This document shows positions 37,308 through 45,915 of a DNA stretch of 64,000 nucleotides, one piece after another. The position numbers and the translations under genes are program-made. This DNA comes from a bacterium (GTDB taxonomy: Bacteria; Actinomycetota; Acidimicrobiia; Spongiisociales; Spongiisociaceae): assembly GCA_026710435.1 (NCBI GenBank), contig JAPOQZ010000175.1:1-64000 (forward strand), given 5' to 3'. Under the pieces are notes generated by a model, which ran no database searches, had not been told where the DNA came from, and saw nothing but the letters and a program-made list of their open reading frames with translations. Each line of letters begins with the position of its first letter. The first letter of the stretch is position 1.

Positions 37308-38305
37308 ACCGGCTCGCGGAGCGGATGGAGGCGATCGTCTGGGCCCGTCTAGCCCTGTTCGTGGGCGTGTTCGTCGTATTTGCGATCTCGGACCATCGTT
37401 ACGCCACGCCCAACAACATCTTCACCATCTTCGAAGGCTTCGCCTGGCTAGGACTGGCCGCGCTCGCCGTGGGCCTCACGATCATCGCCGGGGAACTCGA
37501 CCTCTCGGTGGGATCGGTGGCGGCGGTGTCAGGCATCATCGCGGTGTCGGTCGTGGAGGACGTCGGTCTGGTGGGGGCGGTGCTCGTTTCCACCCTCTGC
37601 GGACTCGTCTACGGCGCCGCCCAGGGTTACCTGGTCCACCGGCTGAAGATCCACTCCCTGGTCTTCACCCTCGGAACGCTGATCGGGCTGCGGGGCCTCG
37701 CCTTCATGATCTCGGGGGAGAACACCGTGGTGATGAAGAACCTCGACATCGCCGACACGGTACGGCACCAGCTGTGGATATTCTCGCCGTTCAGCCTGGT
37801 CACGATCCTTGTGTTCACCCTGGTCGGCCTGTTCCTCGTGTACACCAGGTGGGGCCGCGAGATATACGCCATCGGCGGGGGGCGCCAGGAGGCGGCCGCA
37901 GCCGGCGTACCGCTGGTCCGTCCCCTGGTCCTGACCTTCGCGCTGTCGGGTTCGATGGCGGCACTGGCCGGCGCGCTCACGTCCATCAAGTCGGGAAGCG
38001 CGGGTCCGGCCGCCTTCGAGCAACTGCTCCTCCCGGCGGCAACCGCGGCGCTGATCGGCGGTGTCAGCCTGCTGGGCGGCAAAGGCTCGGTCGCCGGGAT
38101 CGCAGTCGGCACCCTCACCCTGCGCTTCATCACCAGCGGGCTGAGCCTGGGAGGGGCGCCGTTCTACGTGCTGACCCTGGCCACAGGAGCAGTCCTGATC
38201 GTCGTGGTGGTGCTCGAACTCATCGTCGAGCGGCCCGTCGTCCGCGCCGGGTTTCGGCGGTGGCGAGCCCGAAGGCGCGTCCGGGCCGGCGGGCCACCGG
38301 CGTGA
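37304..38305 (+). CDS. Sugar ABC importer permease 2 (RbsC type)
   Basis: 333 aa, overlapping permease 1 by 4 nt. Family blocks: ATPNNIFTIFEGFAWLGLAAL, AGELDLSVGSVAAVSG, and the ATPase-contact stretch TRWGREIYAIGGGRQEAAAAG. GGVSLLGGKGSVAGI is the late Gly-rich loop. The C-terminal tail is Arg-rich. It ends the importer operon. Confidence 0.9.
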   Translation: MNRLAERMEAIVWARLALFVGVFVVFAISDHRYATPNNIFTIFEGFAWLGLAALAVGLTIIAGELDLSVGSVAAVSGIIAVSVVEDVGLVGAVLVSTLCGLVYGAAQGYLVHRLKIHSLVFTLGTLIGLRGLAFMISGENTVVMKNLDIADTVRHQLWIFSPFSLVTILVFTLVGLFLVYTRWGREIYAIGGGRQEAAAAGVPLVRPLVLTFALSGSMAALAGALTSIKSGSAGPAAFEQLLLPAATAALIGGVSLLGGKGSVAGIAVGTLTLRFITSGLSLGGAPFYVLTLATGAVLIVVVVLELIVERPVVRAGFRRWRARRRVRAGGPPA

Positions 38306-38633
38306 ATGCTCGCCCTATGGGGTCGGGAGCGCGACGCATCCGGTTCCGGACCGGGTCGCCGTACCACCCGAGGCTTTCCCTATGCACCGAGGGCCGATTC
38401 GACGTGACCGGTCTCGGGGACGGTCGGGCGGACTGCATCCCCTGAGGAGGCGGCAGCAGACCGTTCTAATCCCTTCCAGGCTCCAAGGTTCGAAGAAGTC
38501 CTGCGCATCTCCGTAGGGGTCGCCTGCTTGGGTTGGTCCAGGGCTGCGGGTACGATCGCCACGCCTTCGCCGGCCACCGATCGCCTCGCGAGGGCCGTCT
38601 TGCGAGCATGATCGATGGGAGGAGGGTCCGCTC
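38306..38633. other. Gap after the sugar importer operon
   Basis: No gene or strong hairpin seen. GGGAGGAGGGTCCGC just before 38634 supplies a ribosome site for the next gene. Confidence 0.4.
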
Positions 38634-39353
38634 TTGCAGACCACGAACCGCCGGAGACCAGCCCTGGTTGACGGACGGAAGGTGTTGAATGCCAGGATGG
38701 CAGGGGTCTTCCTGCTCCTGACGGCCCTGGCGACGGCCATGTCTGTCCTCGGTCGGCTCGCTTCCGACACTGATCGCTCTGGTTTGGACGAGTCGCTGGC
38801 AGCGATCGCCTCGAACATGTTTCCGTACGTGCTAGCAGGCGCGGGTCGCCTCGCTTCGGGAATCACCCTGCTACTGGCGGCCCACTACCTGAGAGGAAGG
38901 GGGCTCGCCAACCGGGATCGGGTTTCTCGTTTCGTTTTCCCCCTGCTCACTCTGTCCGGCATCGCGAATGCCGTGTCGGGAGGTCTGGCGATAGTGCCGG
39001 CGCGGGTTGCGTCAACAATCCTTCCCCTGGATTCCAGTTTCGGCATGCCCCCGGGTGTCCGGACCGTCGCGGATCTGCACTCACTCACGGGTACGGTCAG
39101 CTTCGCCCTCGCCGGGCTGGGGTTGGTGGCACTCTGCGGAACTTTGTGGCGGGCGGGCGGGGTTCTCCGAGGGCTTGCCCTGTTGACTGCGGCTCTCGGG
39201 TTAGGGATGCAGTTCATCTGGGTGGACGCTGCCACCGCGCCCCATAGGGTCAGCGGCGCTGCCTACCTGATCTGGCTCGTGACGGTGGGTGGCATCCTGG
39301 TGTCGGCGCCCGCGGTAGCAATCCCTGATCGAAATGCGGCTGCCCCTACCTGA
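38634..39353 (+). CDS. Six-helix membrane protein of unknown function
   Basis: 239 aa from TTG 38634 (GGAGGAGGG about 10 nt before it). Basic N-terminus, then about six membrane helices. The pattern is like DUF4386/DUF998-type small membrane proteins, but I cannot assign a family. It is monocistronic. Confidence 0.65.
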   Translation: MQTTNRRRPALVDGRKVLNARMAGVFLLLTALATAMSVLGRLASDTDRSGLDESLAAIASNMFPYVLAGAGRLASGITLLLAAHYLRGRGLANRDRVSRFVFPLLTLSGIANAVSGGLAIVPARVASTILPLDSSFGMPPGVRTVADLHSLTGTVSFALAGLGLVALCGTLWRAGGVLRGLALLTAALGLGMQFIWVDAATAPHRVSGAAYLIWLVTVGGILVSAPAVAIPDRNAAAPT

Positions 39354-39751
39354 ATGTCATCTGCCGCCGCCCGAGTGGTAGGCCGGTGTGTCGTTGCGTC
39401 GACCCGCAACCGGGTTGCAGTTAGCGAGCGTCGAGATGTCCGGCCGCTTCCTATCAGGAGTGATGGAGCACAGACGGGTTCCGTGGGCTCTCAAGCGGCG
39501 GACGAGCCGCGTCGTGGCGTTTCCGTAGACCCGGAAGATAGCCGGGCGGCCCGGTGTCCGTTACGGGGGAGGGCCGTCTCGCGCGCTTGCGTCCGGATGT
39601 CCGCTACTTAACGCGCGCAGCAGGCCAAGATGGGGACCACCGTCACTTCTGACCTGTTGGAGCCCTTCGGATTCTGACGGAGTATCCGATGCTACGGGCT
39701 GGGCAATCGGGGGGTCCGTAGGACAGGACGGTGCCCGGGAAGGGGAAGGCC
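39354..39751. other. Gap with no supported gene
   Basis: A frame starting at 39354 directly after the previous stop has no ribosome site and no family features, so it is not called. The rest is plain intergenic sequence, with the ribosome site of the next gene at its end. Confidence 0.4.
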
Positions 39752-40108
39752 ATGAGAGTGGTTGGCATCTACAACGCGGACGGCGGCCTGTCGGGTGAGC
39801 TCCGTTACGTCCGGGACAAGATGATGGGCCGGAGCGACTGCGCTCTGTGCGAACTCACCCACGGCTGGAACGCGTTCGGTAAGCGTTCCTGGCGTGACGC
39901 CTGCCGGTCCAGTCCGGTCCCCCTCGAGATGATCCACCGTGACGAGGCGACTGAGTCGCAGATGGCAGCCGCGATTACCCTGCCGGCGGTGCTGATCGGG
40001 GAGGAAGGCACGTGGCGGAGGGCCGCCGACGCCGGACTCATACATTCGATGCGCAAGGAACCGGCCAAGCTCGTGGACCATCTGGTCGAACTCCTAGGAG
40101 GGTGCTGA
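39752..40108 (+). CDS. Conserved small protein of unknown function, ending inside a palindromic element
   Basis: 118 aa from ATG 39752 (GGGAAGGGGAAGG before it; an in-frame GTG lies at 39731). It begins MRVVGIYNADGGLSGELRYV and has a CALCELTHGW box that may bind metal or be redox active. No function is known to me. The last five codons and the stop (LLGGC, TGA 40106-40108) lie wholly or partly in the left arm of the palindromic element at 40094, so its natural C-terminus may have been replaced. Confidence 0.65.
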   Translation: MRVVGIYNADGGLSGELRYVRDKMMGRSDCALCELTHGWNAFGKRSWRDACRSSPVPLEMIHRDEATESQMAAAITLPAVLIGEEGTWRRAADAGLIHSMRKEPAKLVDHLVELLGGC

Positions 40109-40200
40109 ACAATGACGATTGCTCGGGCCTGCCGCCCGCCAGCCCAGGCATTTTGCTGGCGGTTGGCAGGCCGCTGGTGGATTGCTCAGCACCCTCCTGG
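40094..40200 (+). repeat. Palindromic 107-bp MITE-like element, copy 3
   Basis: Ends CTAG and CTGG. The outer arms match CTAGGAGGGTGCTGARCAAT on both strands. Inner arms GCCTGCCGCCCGCCAG and CTGGCGGTTGGCAGGC pair across an apex CCCAGGCATTTTG. The whole element can fold as one ~48-bp imperfect hairpin. It supplies the stop codon of the gene ending at 40108 and could terminate its transcript. Confidence 0.9.
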
Positions 40201-40317
40201 AAGCCCAGGGCAGCTGAGAGGTGCTGAGGCTCCGGACTGGGAGCATGGCCCTTCCAGTGTCCTGGATCTTTGTTTGTGCTGCGTGTGGAGGGAGGGTGTC
40301 GTGGCACGAGGATTGGT

Positions 40318-40545
40318 TATGTCATATGCCCATTGCATACTGGTGGGTAACCGTATAGCACCAAGCGGTCCGTTTTGGGTACCGACCGGGCCGGGCTGGG
40401 ATCATGCAGACCGTACGACCCCTGGTAGGGGATGGCGGGACGCGTTTCGGCGCCGAGGAGGCGGCGGCCGGGGGTGGGGCCCGCCGGAGGCAACAGGTCC
40501 CCGTGTTTTTCGCGTTCTCGGGACCCGGGCGCTCGTCCGGTGGTG
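40318..40545 (+). repeat. R2 dispersed element, copy 1 (~225 bp)
   Basis: It runs from GTCATATGCCCATTGCATAC to TTTTTCGCGTTCTCGGGACC and shortly beyond. It is about 85-90% identical to 56970-57193 in the same orientation, and more weakly like 62780-62995. It is GC-rich with inner dyads (for example GGTACCGACC, CGGCGCCG). Frames through it are Arg/Pro-rich and look non-coding. It lies 117 nt after palindromic copy 3. Confidence 0.75.
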
Positions 40546-40672
40546 GCTACGGGCATCTTGAGCGAATCTGGGAATAAGGACGCCGGTTCACAACGCTCGG
40601 GCCCGGTGGTCCGCCAACCGGAGACCCTGAAGGATCCGCCTTGAGCGCCTTGGTCAAGTGCTAACCGGCCGG

Positions 40673-41317
40673 TCAGGAATCCCACCCACGGGCGCGCTCA
40701 AGCAGATCGATCACCTCGCTGTCCGGTGTCGGCCCGAAGTCGTCGTAGAAGAATCCGATCGCGGCGAACCGTTGAGGCGTGGAGGCGACCACGAAGTCGT
40801 CGGCAGCATCCTCGAAGATGGCAGCCGCTTCGCGGGGAGCGACCGGCGCCGCCATGACGATGCGATCCGCACCCAGCCGGCGGGCGATAGGGCAGGCGGC
40901 AAGCGCCGTCGAACCGGTGGCGATGCCGTCGTCGACGATCACCGCCGTTCTCCCGTCCAGGTTCACGGGCGGGCGGCCTTGCCGGAACGTATCCGCTTGG
41001 CGGACGAGTTCCTTGCGCTCGCGACGTTCCACCCGCTCCAGTTGGCGGGCCGGGATACCGAGCCGTCGTATGCGACCTTCGTCGACGATCCTCACTCCCC
41101 CTTCGCCGATCGCCCCCATAGCCAGTTCCGGTTGGAACGGAACGCCGAGCTTCCTCACGAGCAACACCTCTAGCGGCAACGACAATTCGCGGGCGACCTC
41201 GAATCCCACCGGGACCCCTCCGCGAGGGAGTCCCAGAACCACGGCGGGTTCTGTGCGCAGGTGCACGAGGAGATTGGCCAGTTGGCGGCCGGCATGGGAG
41301 CGGTTCACGAATCTCAC
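40673..41317 (-). CDS. Phosphoribosyltransferase-fold protein
   Basis: 214 aa from GTG 41315-41317 (AGGAGGGA upstream). The type I PRTase PRPP loop AVIVDDGIATGSTA is at residues about 120-133. The N-terminus VLGLPRGGVPVGFEVA is typical of the putative PRTases often found beside dienelactone hydrolase or stress genes. The exact reaction is unknown. It is divergent from the MscS-like gene, 126 nt away. Confidence 0.87.
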   Translation of the reverse strand: MRFVNRSHAGRQLANLLVHLRTEPAVVLGLPRGGVPVGFEVARELSLPLEVLLVRKLGVPFQPELAMGAIGEGGVRIVDEGRIRRLGIPARQLERVERRERKELVRQADTFRQGRPPVNLDGRTAVIVDDGIATGSTALAACPIARRLGADRIVMAAPVAPREAAAIFEDAADDFVVASTPQRFAAIGFFYDDFGPTPDSEVIDLLERARGWDS

Positions 41318-41443
41318 AACTCCCTCCTGCTGACTCGACGGATTCTGCCATGCACCAACCGGTTCTGCGTCCTCTCGACGCCCGGTCCGGCTCGCCGAGC
41401 GGCTCACATTGAAGTGGGATCGCCTGATCGGTACCGTGGCGGC

Positions 41444-42481
41444 ATGGCTCACTTTCCGATTGCACAAACGCTGGCCGATGCGTGCGGGGCCGATCCGGGG
41501 GGCGTATGCGCCCTCGTGTTCGACTTGACCGCCAACTCGCAAGCGGCCCGTATCTCAGACCTCGCCGCCCGACCCGTGAAGGTTGCGCTCATCCTCCTGG
41601 CGGCGTGGCTCATCAACCGGATAGTCCGGCGATGGGTCGATCACGCCGTGGAGAGCTGGTTGGAGCGCACCTCCACCAAGGCGGACGAGGTCCGCCGGCA
41701 GTCGGCGGAGGCGTCGGGACCCATCGACGACCTTCGCGAGGCGGCGCTCCGGCGGGCCAGATTGCTCATCGAACAGCAGGAAAGGACCAGCCAGCGGACC
41801 AGGACGCTCGGAGCTGTGCTCCGTTCGATTGCCTCGTTCACCGTGTACGGCGTGGCGGTCATGATGGCCCTCGGCGAGTTCGACGTGAACCTGGGCCCGC
41901 TGATCGCGGGTGCCGGCATCGTGGGAGTGGCGGTCGGATTCGGCGCCCAGAGCCTGGTCAAGGATTTCCTGTCCGGCGTCTTCATGCTGCTGGAGGACCA
42001 GTACGGTGTCGGGGACGTGATAGACGTGGGTGACACGGCCGGGGTGGTCGAGGAGGTCAAGCTTCGCAGCACCCAGGTGCGGGACATCAACGGGACGCTG
42101 TGGCACATTCCCAACGGTTCGATCCGCCGCGTGGCCAACATGTCGCAGGACTGGGGGCGGGCCGTTCTCGACGTGGAGGTCGCCTACGACACCCATATCA
42201 CGGAGGCGATGGATGTGATCAAACAGGTCGCCGACTCCGTCTGGCACGACCAGCTACCGGGCGCCACCATCATCGAGGAGCCGGCCATCGCCGGTGTCCA
42301 GAGCTTCGGCGAGAGCGCGATAACCATACGGCTGATGGCCAAGACAGAGCCCGGAGAGCATTGGGCCGCTTCCCGTGAACTGCGCGCTCGGCTCAAGGAC
42401 GCCCTTGACGAGGCCGGAATAGAGATACCGTTCCCGCAGCGCACGATCTGGGTTCGAGGGGAGGACGCCGCCGGTGCTTAG
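41444..42481 (+). CDS. MscS-family mechanosensitive channel
   Basis: 345 aa. Membrane helices lie at about 45-62, 125-147 and the pore-lining TM3 (LIAGAGIVGVAVGFGAQSLVKDFLSG, residues about 152-177), with the Gly/Ala pattern of MscS. The beta domain (VGDVIDVGDTAGVVEEVKLRSTQVRD) and the cytoplasmic alpha/beta domain follow. A charged coiled segment (about 70-115) sits before TM2. TACCGT 6 nt before the ATG suggests a leaderless start. Confidence 0.9.
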   Translation: MAHFPIAQTLADACGADPGGVCALVFDLTANSQAARISDLAARPVKVALILLAAWLINRIVRRWVDHAVESWLERTSTKADEVRRQSAEASGPIDDLREAALRRARLLIEQQERTSQRTRTLGAVLRSIASFTVYGVAVMMALGEFDVNLGPLIAGAGIVGVAVGFGAQSLVKDFLSGVFMLLEDQYGVGDVIDVGDTAGVVEEVKLRSTQVRDINGTLWHIPNGSIRRVANMSQDWGRAVLDVEVAYDTHITEAMDVIKQVADSVWHDQLPGATIIEEPAIAGVQSFGESAITIRLMAKTEPGEHWAASRELRARLKDALDEAGIEIPFPQRTIWVRGEDAAGA

Positions 42482-42676
42482 GCACGGAAGGGTCAGAGAA
42501 CCCCGGTTGTCGAGCAGCGGATGCATCGGACTCCTTCAGGCGAGCGATCGGATCCGGCCCGGGCGCGAATCCCTGCTGTCCTTGGGTGAAGATTCCCACT
42601 CTGGCCAGATAACCGTGGATCGGGTTAAGGTCTTTCCTGCGGCACGGATCCCATCCGGGCTGGGCGAAAGGGCGGA

Positions 42677-43531
42677 ATGAATCGTATCTTGGCTGCTGTT
42701 GACCTGAGCCCCATGTCACGGAGGGTGGCGGACCGGGCCCGGAGACTGGCCGAGGGGCACCGCACCAAACTCAGGCTCGTTCATGTGTGGGAGCAGCCGG
42801 ACGTCCCGCTCCCCGACGACATGCTGGAACGGCTGTACCTGCACCGCCAGAGCCAGGCCGAAGACCTCCTGACCTGGATCAACGCCCGTGCCCGATGTCC
42901 GGTCGAGTTGGACGTGCGTTCCGGCAACGTGGGCATGGACCTGACGCGGATGTCGCGCCGGGCCGATCTGCTGGTGACGGGGACCTCGTCGGTGGACCAG
43001 ACCAGGGTCGGACCCCTCACCACGAGGTTGGCGCGCAAGTCGCACTCCTCGGTCCTGAGCGTGAGGAGGCGCTTGAACTCTCCCTACCGGAGGGCCATAG
43101 CTGCAGTCGACCTGTCGGATTCCAGCGCGAGGGCGGTGGACCTGGCCTTGGAGTTGGCCAGCGAGTCGGAGGCCGTCACCGCGGTGGTGTCGCTGCCTTC
43201 GCAAGACGAGATGATCCTCTCGGAGGCCGGCGTGGTTCCCGAGCAACTCGACCTGGTCAGGCGCAAGCGAATCTCGTTACTCGAGGAGCGCTTGGAGAAG
43301 TTCGTGGCCGGCTGGGGAGGCTTGGTCCGCACGAGGGTCCTGGACGGCCCTCCGGCCGAAACCGTCGCCGAGTTCGCCCGCCGCCGCAACGCCGACCTGG
43401 TGGTGCTGTCCAGCCGTGGAGCCGCCAACTCGAGCATGGTCCTCCTGGGTAGCGTCGCCGAGGCCACTATGTGGACCGTTCCCTGCGACGTAGCGATAGC
43501 CAGAGTGCCTGGAAGGTTCCGCAGACCGTAG
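42677..43531 (+). CDS. Tandem universal stress protein (two UspA domains)
   Basis: 284 aa. Domain 1 (3-130) starts RILAAVDLSPMSRR; its ATP loop region reads LLVTGTSSVDQTRVGPLTT and is degenerate. Domain 2 (138-280) starts RRAIAAVDLSDSSARA and has VVLSSRGAANSSMVLLGSVAE, closer to the GxxGxxxxxxGS ATP motif. Such proteins help in stress survival. RBS GGGCGG. Confidence 0.88.
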   Translation: MNRILAAVDLSPMSRRVADRARRLAEGHRTKLRLVHVWEQPDVPLPDDMLERLYLHRQSQAEDLLTWINARARCPVELDVRSGNVGMDLTRMSRRADLLVTGTSSVDQTRVGPLTTRLARKSHSSVLSVRRRLNSPYRRAIAAVDLSDSSARAVDLALELASESEAVTAVVSLPSQDEMILSEAGVVPEQLDLVRRKRISLLEERLEKFVAGWGGLVRTRVLDGPPAETVAEFARRRNADLVVLSSRGAANSSMVLLGSVAEATMWTVPCDVAIARVPGRFRRP

Positions 43532-43566
43532 AAGGGTGTTCCGGACACGACTATCCCTGATTCTTC

Positions 43567-43700
43567 ATGTTTCCAGACACACCCACGGCAGAACGCCATA
43601 TCAACCGCATGACCGCGACTGGGCCGGCCTCACCCGACGGGTGAAGGTCCCGCCGGGCCGAGACAGGACTGTAGAAACACCCGTAGTGCCTGGTCAGAAG
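43567..43700 (+). pseudogene. Micro-ORF family member (ii), frameshifted
   Basis: In inverted orientation, this copies the sequence at 1-137 at about 85-90% identity over ~130 bp, including the leader TGATTCTTC and the ATG (43567). One base is missing near 43628 compared with copy (i), so the frame stops at TGA 43642-43644. After the shift the family pattern (LTRRVKVPPGRD) resumes. The extent after 43700 is unknown. Confidence 0.6.
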
Positions 43701-43839
43701 CTCGTATCCCACACCTCTGTTCTCCCAGTAAAAACCCCCGCAGAGAGAATCGGGGCTGGCGGAGTCCGCCGGTTGGCAATCCGCAGTCTCGTTGTCGCAC
43801 ACCCACAGGGTGCGCACCCGAATGGGTCTGCCGTCGACA

Positions 43840-44655
43840 TCAAGGGCGAACAGCGAGCACCTCGGCATGGAGGAAGGCCCAGAAACCGTCGGGTCGGTCG
43901 GTCCAGCGCCGGAACGCCTCCGATATCTCGGCCAGTTCTTCCCGGGTGACGAACCCACCCCTGATCGCGTGGTCGGCGAAGTCGCTGTCGATCACCCTCA
44001 CCGCCCAGAGCCCACCCCACGCGACGCGCTCCTCCGGCGTGGCGTAGGTAGTGGTCCTGGTGGTGACGGCAGGGTCCACGAACCCGGCCTCCAGAACCCA
44101 TGAGAGAAGGAAGCGCCCGGCGTCGGCCTCACCGCCGTTCGCTGCGGTTACCTGGTGGTACAGGCGGCGCCACCGGTGGAGGGCCGGCTCCGTGGGTCCG
44201 TGGACCATCGTTCCGTAGTCGGCGTCGCGGACCGCGAGCAAGCCTCCGGGTTTCAGGACCCGCCCCGCTTCCCGCAGAGCACGCACGGGATCGGCGAGAT
44301 GCTGCAGGATCTGGTGGGCGTAGACGACGTCGAAGTGGTTGTCATCCCAGGGTAGGTCGTAGGCGGAGCCGGTCCGGAAACTGGCATTGTTAATGCCTTC
44401 GCGGGCCACATGTCTCCGGGCCGATTCCACCATGCCGGCGGAAATGTCCAGCCCGATAACCTGCCCGACTCTGCGAGCCAAGCCGGCCGTGATGGTCCCC
44501 GGTCCCGATCCCAAGTCCAGCAGGAACGTTGCAGAGCTCAGACGGGGGAGTAGAAACGCGGCACACTCCTCGGCCGTGCGTTGCGAGTACGAACCCACGA
44601 TGGCCTTGTGATAGCCGTGCGTGTAGCGCTCGCCAGCAGGTCTCCTGATCGTCAT
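43840..44655 (-). CDS. Class I SAM-dependent methyltransferase
   Basis: 271 aa. Motif I LLDLGSGPGTITAGLA (about residues 45-60), post-I VIGLDISAGMV, motif II/III region FDVVYAHQILQHLADP and VLKPGGLLAVRDADYG. It resembles UbiE/COQ5-like small-molecule methyltransferases, with the substrate unknown. The end of the gene overlaps the decayed region after micro-ORF copy (ii). Confidence 0.88.
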   Translation of the reverse strand: MTIRRPAGERYTHGYHKAIVGSYSQRTAEECAAFLLPRLSSATFLLDLGSGPGTITAGLARRVGQVIGLDISAGMVESARRHVAREGINNASFRTGSAYDLPWDDNHFDVVYAHQILQHLADPVRALREAGRVLKPGGLLAVRDADYGTMVHGPTEPALHRWRRLYHQVTAANGGEADAGRFLLSWVLEAGFVDPAVTTRTTTYATPEERVAWGGLWAVRVIDSDFADHAIRGGFVTREELAEISEAFRRWTDRPDGFWAFLHAEVLAVRP

Positions 44656-44691
44656 CTTCCCAAAAACCCGGTCCGGATCACCGTTGTGGAC

Positions 44692-45216
44692 TCAACCACG
44701 CCGGATGCCCTTGAGGCGGGCCACATCGGCGAAGAACTTGGGAAGTAGCACTCTCGGGACCCGCCGGCCGTGGACAATCGCAACGAGAGCGATGGCGGTG
44801 AGGACCAGGATCAGGGCCCCCGTGTCGCGCTCCGCCAGGATCCACAGAAGCCATCCGTACGAGATTCCCTGAAGCAGCATCCCGGATGCCGCACTGCCGG
44901 CGAAGACCAATAGCCCTGCGAGGGCCAGCACGACGATCAGCCACGCAACAGGGACGGACCCACTCAGAACCAGCCCCACCATGAGACCGACGCCCACCAT
45001 GCCGTCGATGGTGGCGTCCCATTGCCCCAGCCTGGTCACGCCCGGCGCCTTGCGTGCGAAGAAACCATCGACCGTGTCGGTGGTCCACCCGCAGACGAGC
45101 GTGACGGCTCCGAGCAGCAGCCGGTCCGCTGCCAGCGCCACCGAGATCAGCACCGCCAGGAGCAACCGTGCCACAGTGAGGGTGCCGGCAACTCGGGCGA
45201 CCGCGACCGTGACCAA
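44692..45216 (-). CDS. CDP-alcohol phosphatidyltransferase-like membrane protein
   Basis: 174 aa from TTG 45214-45216 (CGGAGG before it). The CDP-OH-P core is DTVDGFFARK, then GQWDATID. This fits DxxDGxxAR...GxxxDxxxD, except that the G-to-third-Asp gap is one residue short. About five membrane helices. The family joins a CDP-alcohol or CDP-diacylglycerol to an alcohol acceptor in phospholipid synthesis. The changed spacing makes the reaction uncertain. Confidence 0.78.
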   Translation of the reverse strand: MVTVAVARVAGTLTVARLLLAVLISVALAADRLLLGAVTLVCGWTTDTVDGFFARKAPGVTRLGQWDATIDGMVGVGLMVGLVLSGSVPVAWLIVVLALAGLLVFAGSAASGMLLQGISYGWLLWILAERDTGALILVLTAIALVAIVHGRRVPRVLLPKFFADVARLKGIRRG

Positions 45217-45295
45217 GTCAATACCTCCGGGAGCGTCTCGATTCGCTTCGTTTCAATTATCCTATAAGGTCCGGTCAACCGGGGAACAAACACCC

Positions 45296-45369
45296 GGGCC
45301 CGTAGCTCAAGTGGTCAGAGCAGCGGACTCATAATCCGTTGGTTGCAGGTTCGAGTCCTGCCGGGCCCA
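45296..45369 (+). tRNA. tRNA with CAT anticodon (Met or Ile2)
   Basis: 74 nt. Acceptor stem GGGCCCG/CGGGCCC with discriminator A45369. D arm GCTC...GAGC, anticodon stem CGGA/TCCG with loop CTCATAA (anticodon CAT at 45330-45332), T arm GCAGG-TTCGAGT-CCTGC. CCA is not encoded. CAT may be elongator Met or lysidine-modified Ile2; identity cannot be settled by eye. Its 3' end merges with the first copy of the island repeat, so it is the likely integration site. Confidence 0.93.
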
Positions 45370-45600
45370 CAACAACGCAGGGGTCTTCGCGTGTTATGGG
45401 GTGTTGGTGGGGGTTCTGGCCTGTTTCGGGGGTGTTCGGGTGTGTTTGGCCGGGGCGTGGGGGTGTGTGTCAGTGGTTACGGGTGGTGCTGGCCGCGACG
45501 GTCGGTTTCTGGACGGCGGTTGGTCCGACGGGTGGGGTTCCGTCAAAGAGGAGCGGTAGGGGGTTGGTTCATGGGGGTGAGCGCGGCGAGTCCGGGGATG
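45366..45600 (+). repeat. Island repeat, copy A, fused to the tRNA 3' end
   Basis: It starts with CCCACAACAACG (45366-45377), which is partly the tRNA acceptor end. It continues GGGGTCTTCGCG, then a GT-rich block, and ends with CGTCAAAGAGGAGCGGTAGG and GGTTGGTTCATGGGGG. The left hairpin arm found in copies B-E is replaced by the tRNA. Confidence 0.8.
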
Positions 45601-45619
45601 TTACCGCCCTAGAGTCGGG

Positions 45620-45910
45620 TCATCGGAGCATCCGGTCAACGTCCCTGCGAATCTCCGCTACGTGGGCATCGTCCATGAGACGGTTCCTGGCAATTGTCAG
45701 TATCTGTATTGGCCTGCCGCGCGGGGTCTGCTCGTCGTCCATCGACCCGTCCCCGGTGATCAACAACGCGAACCCGGCACCGTCGGCTTTGTCCAACATC
45801 GCGCCGTTGGACAAACTCTTCCAACCCATGTACTCGACCGTGTAGGTTTCGTAGTCAGGGAACAGGTGACGCAGGCGAATATCCAGGTCTTCGTCTATCA
45901 GGATCTTCAC
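45620..45910 (-). CDS. DUF5615 PIN-like protein (toxin-like)
   Basis: 96 aa. It follows the DUF5615 pattern: MKILIDEDLDIRLRHLFPD, EYMGWKSLSNGAMLDKA, LLITGDGSMDDEQ and RPIQILTIARNR. Acidic residues D8, D10 and the TGD Asp suit a PIN-type nuclease site. It lies 5 nt after the tandem-DUF433 gene, which is the standard antitoxin-like partner (VapBC45-like). In this copy the Lys usual after TGD is Gly. Confidence 0.82.
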   Translation of the reverse strand: MKILIDEDLDIRLRHLFPDYETYTVEYMGWKSLSNGAMLDKADGAGFALLITGDGSMDDEQTPRGRPIQILTIARNRLMDDAHVAEIRRDVDRMLR

Positions 45911-45915
45911 AGGGG

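Noticed and set aside
39354-39611. An 85-aa frame directly after the membrane protein gene
   Set aside because: No ribosome site and no family features; it starts at the base after the previous stop by chance.
40317-40685. Minus-strand frames through the R2 copies (also at 56798-57145 and 62859-63125) as a repeated protein
   Set aside because: Frames differ between copies, composition is Arg/Pro-rich, and changes do not favour synonymous sites.
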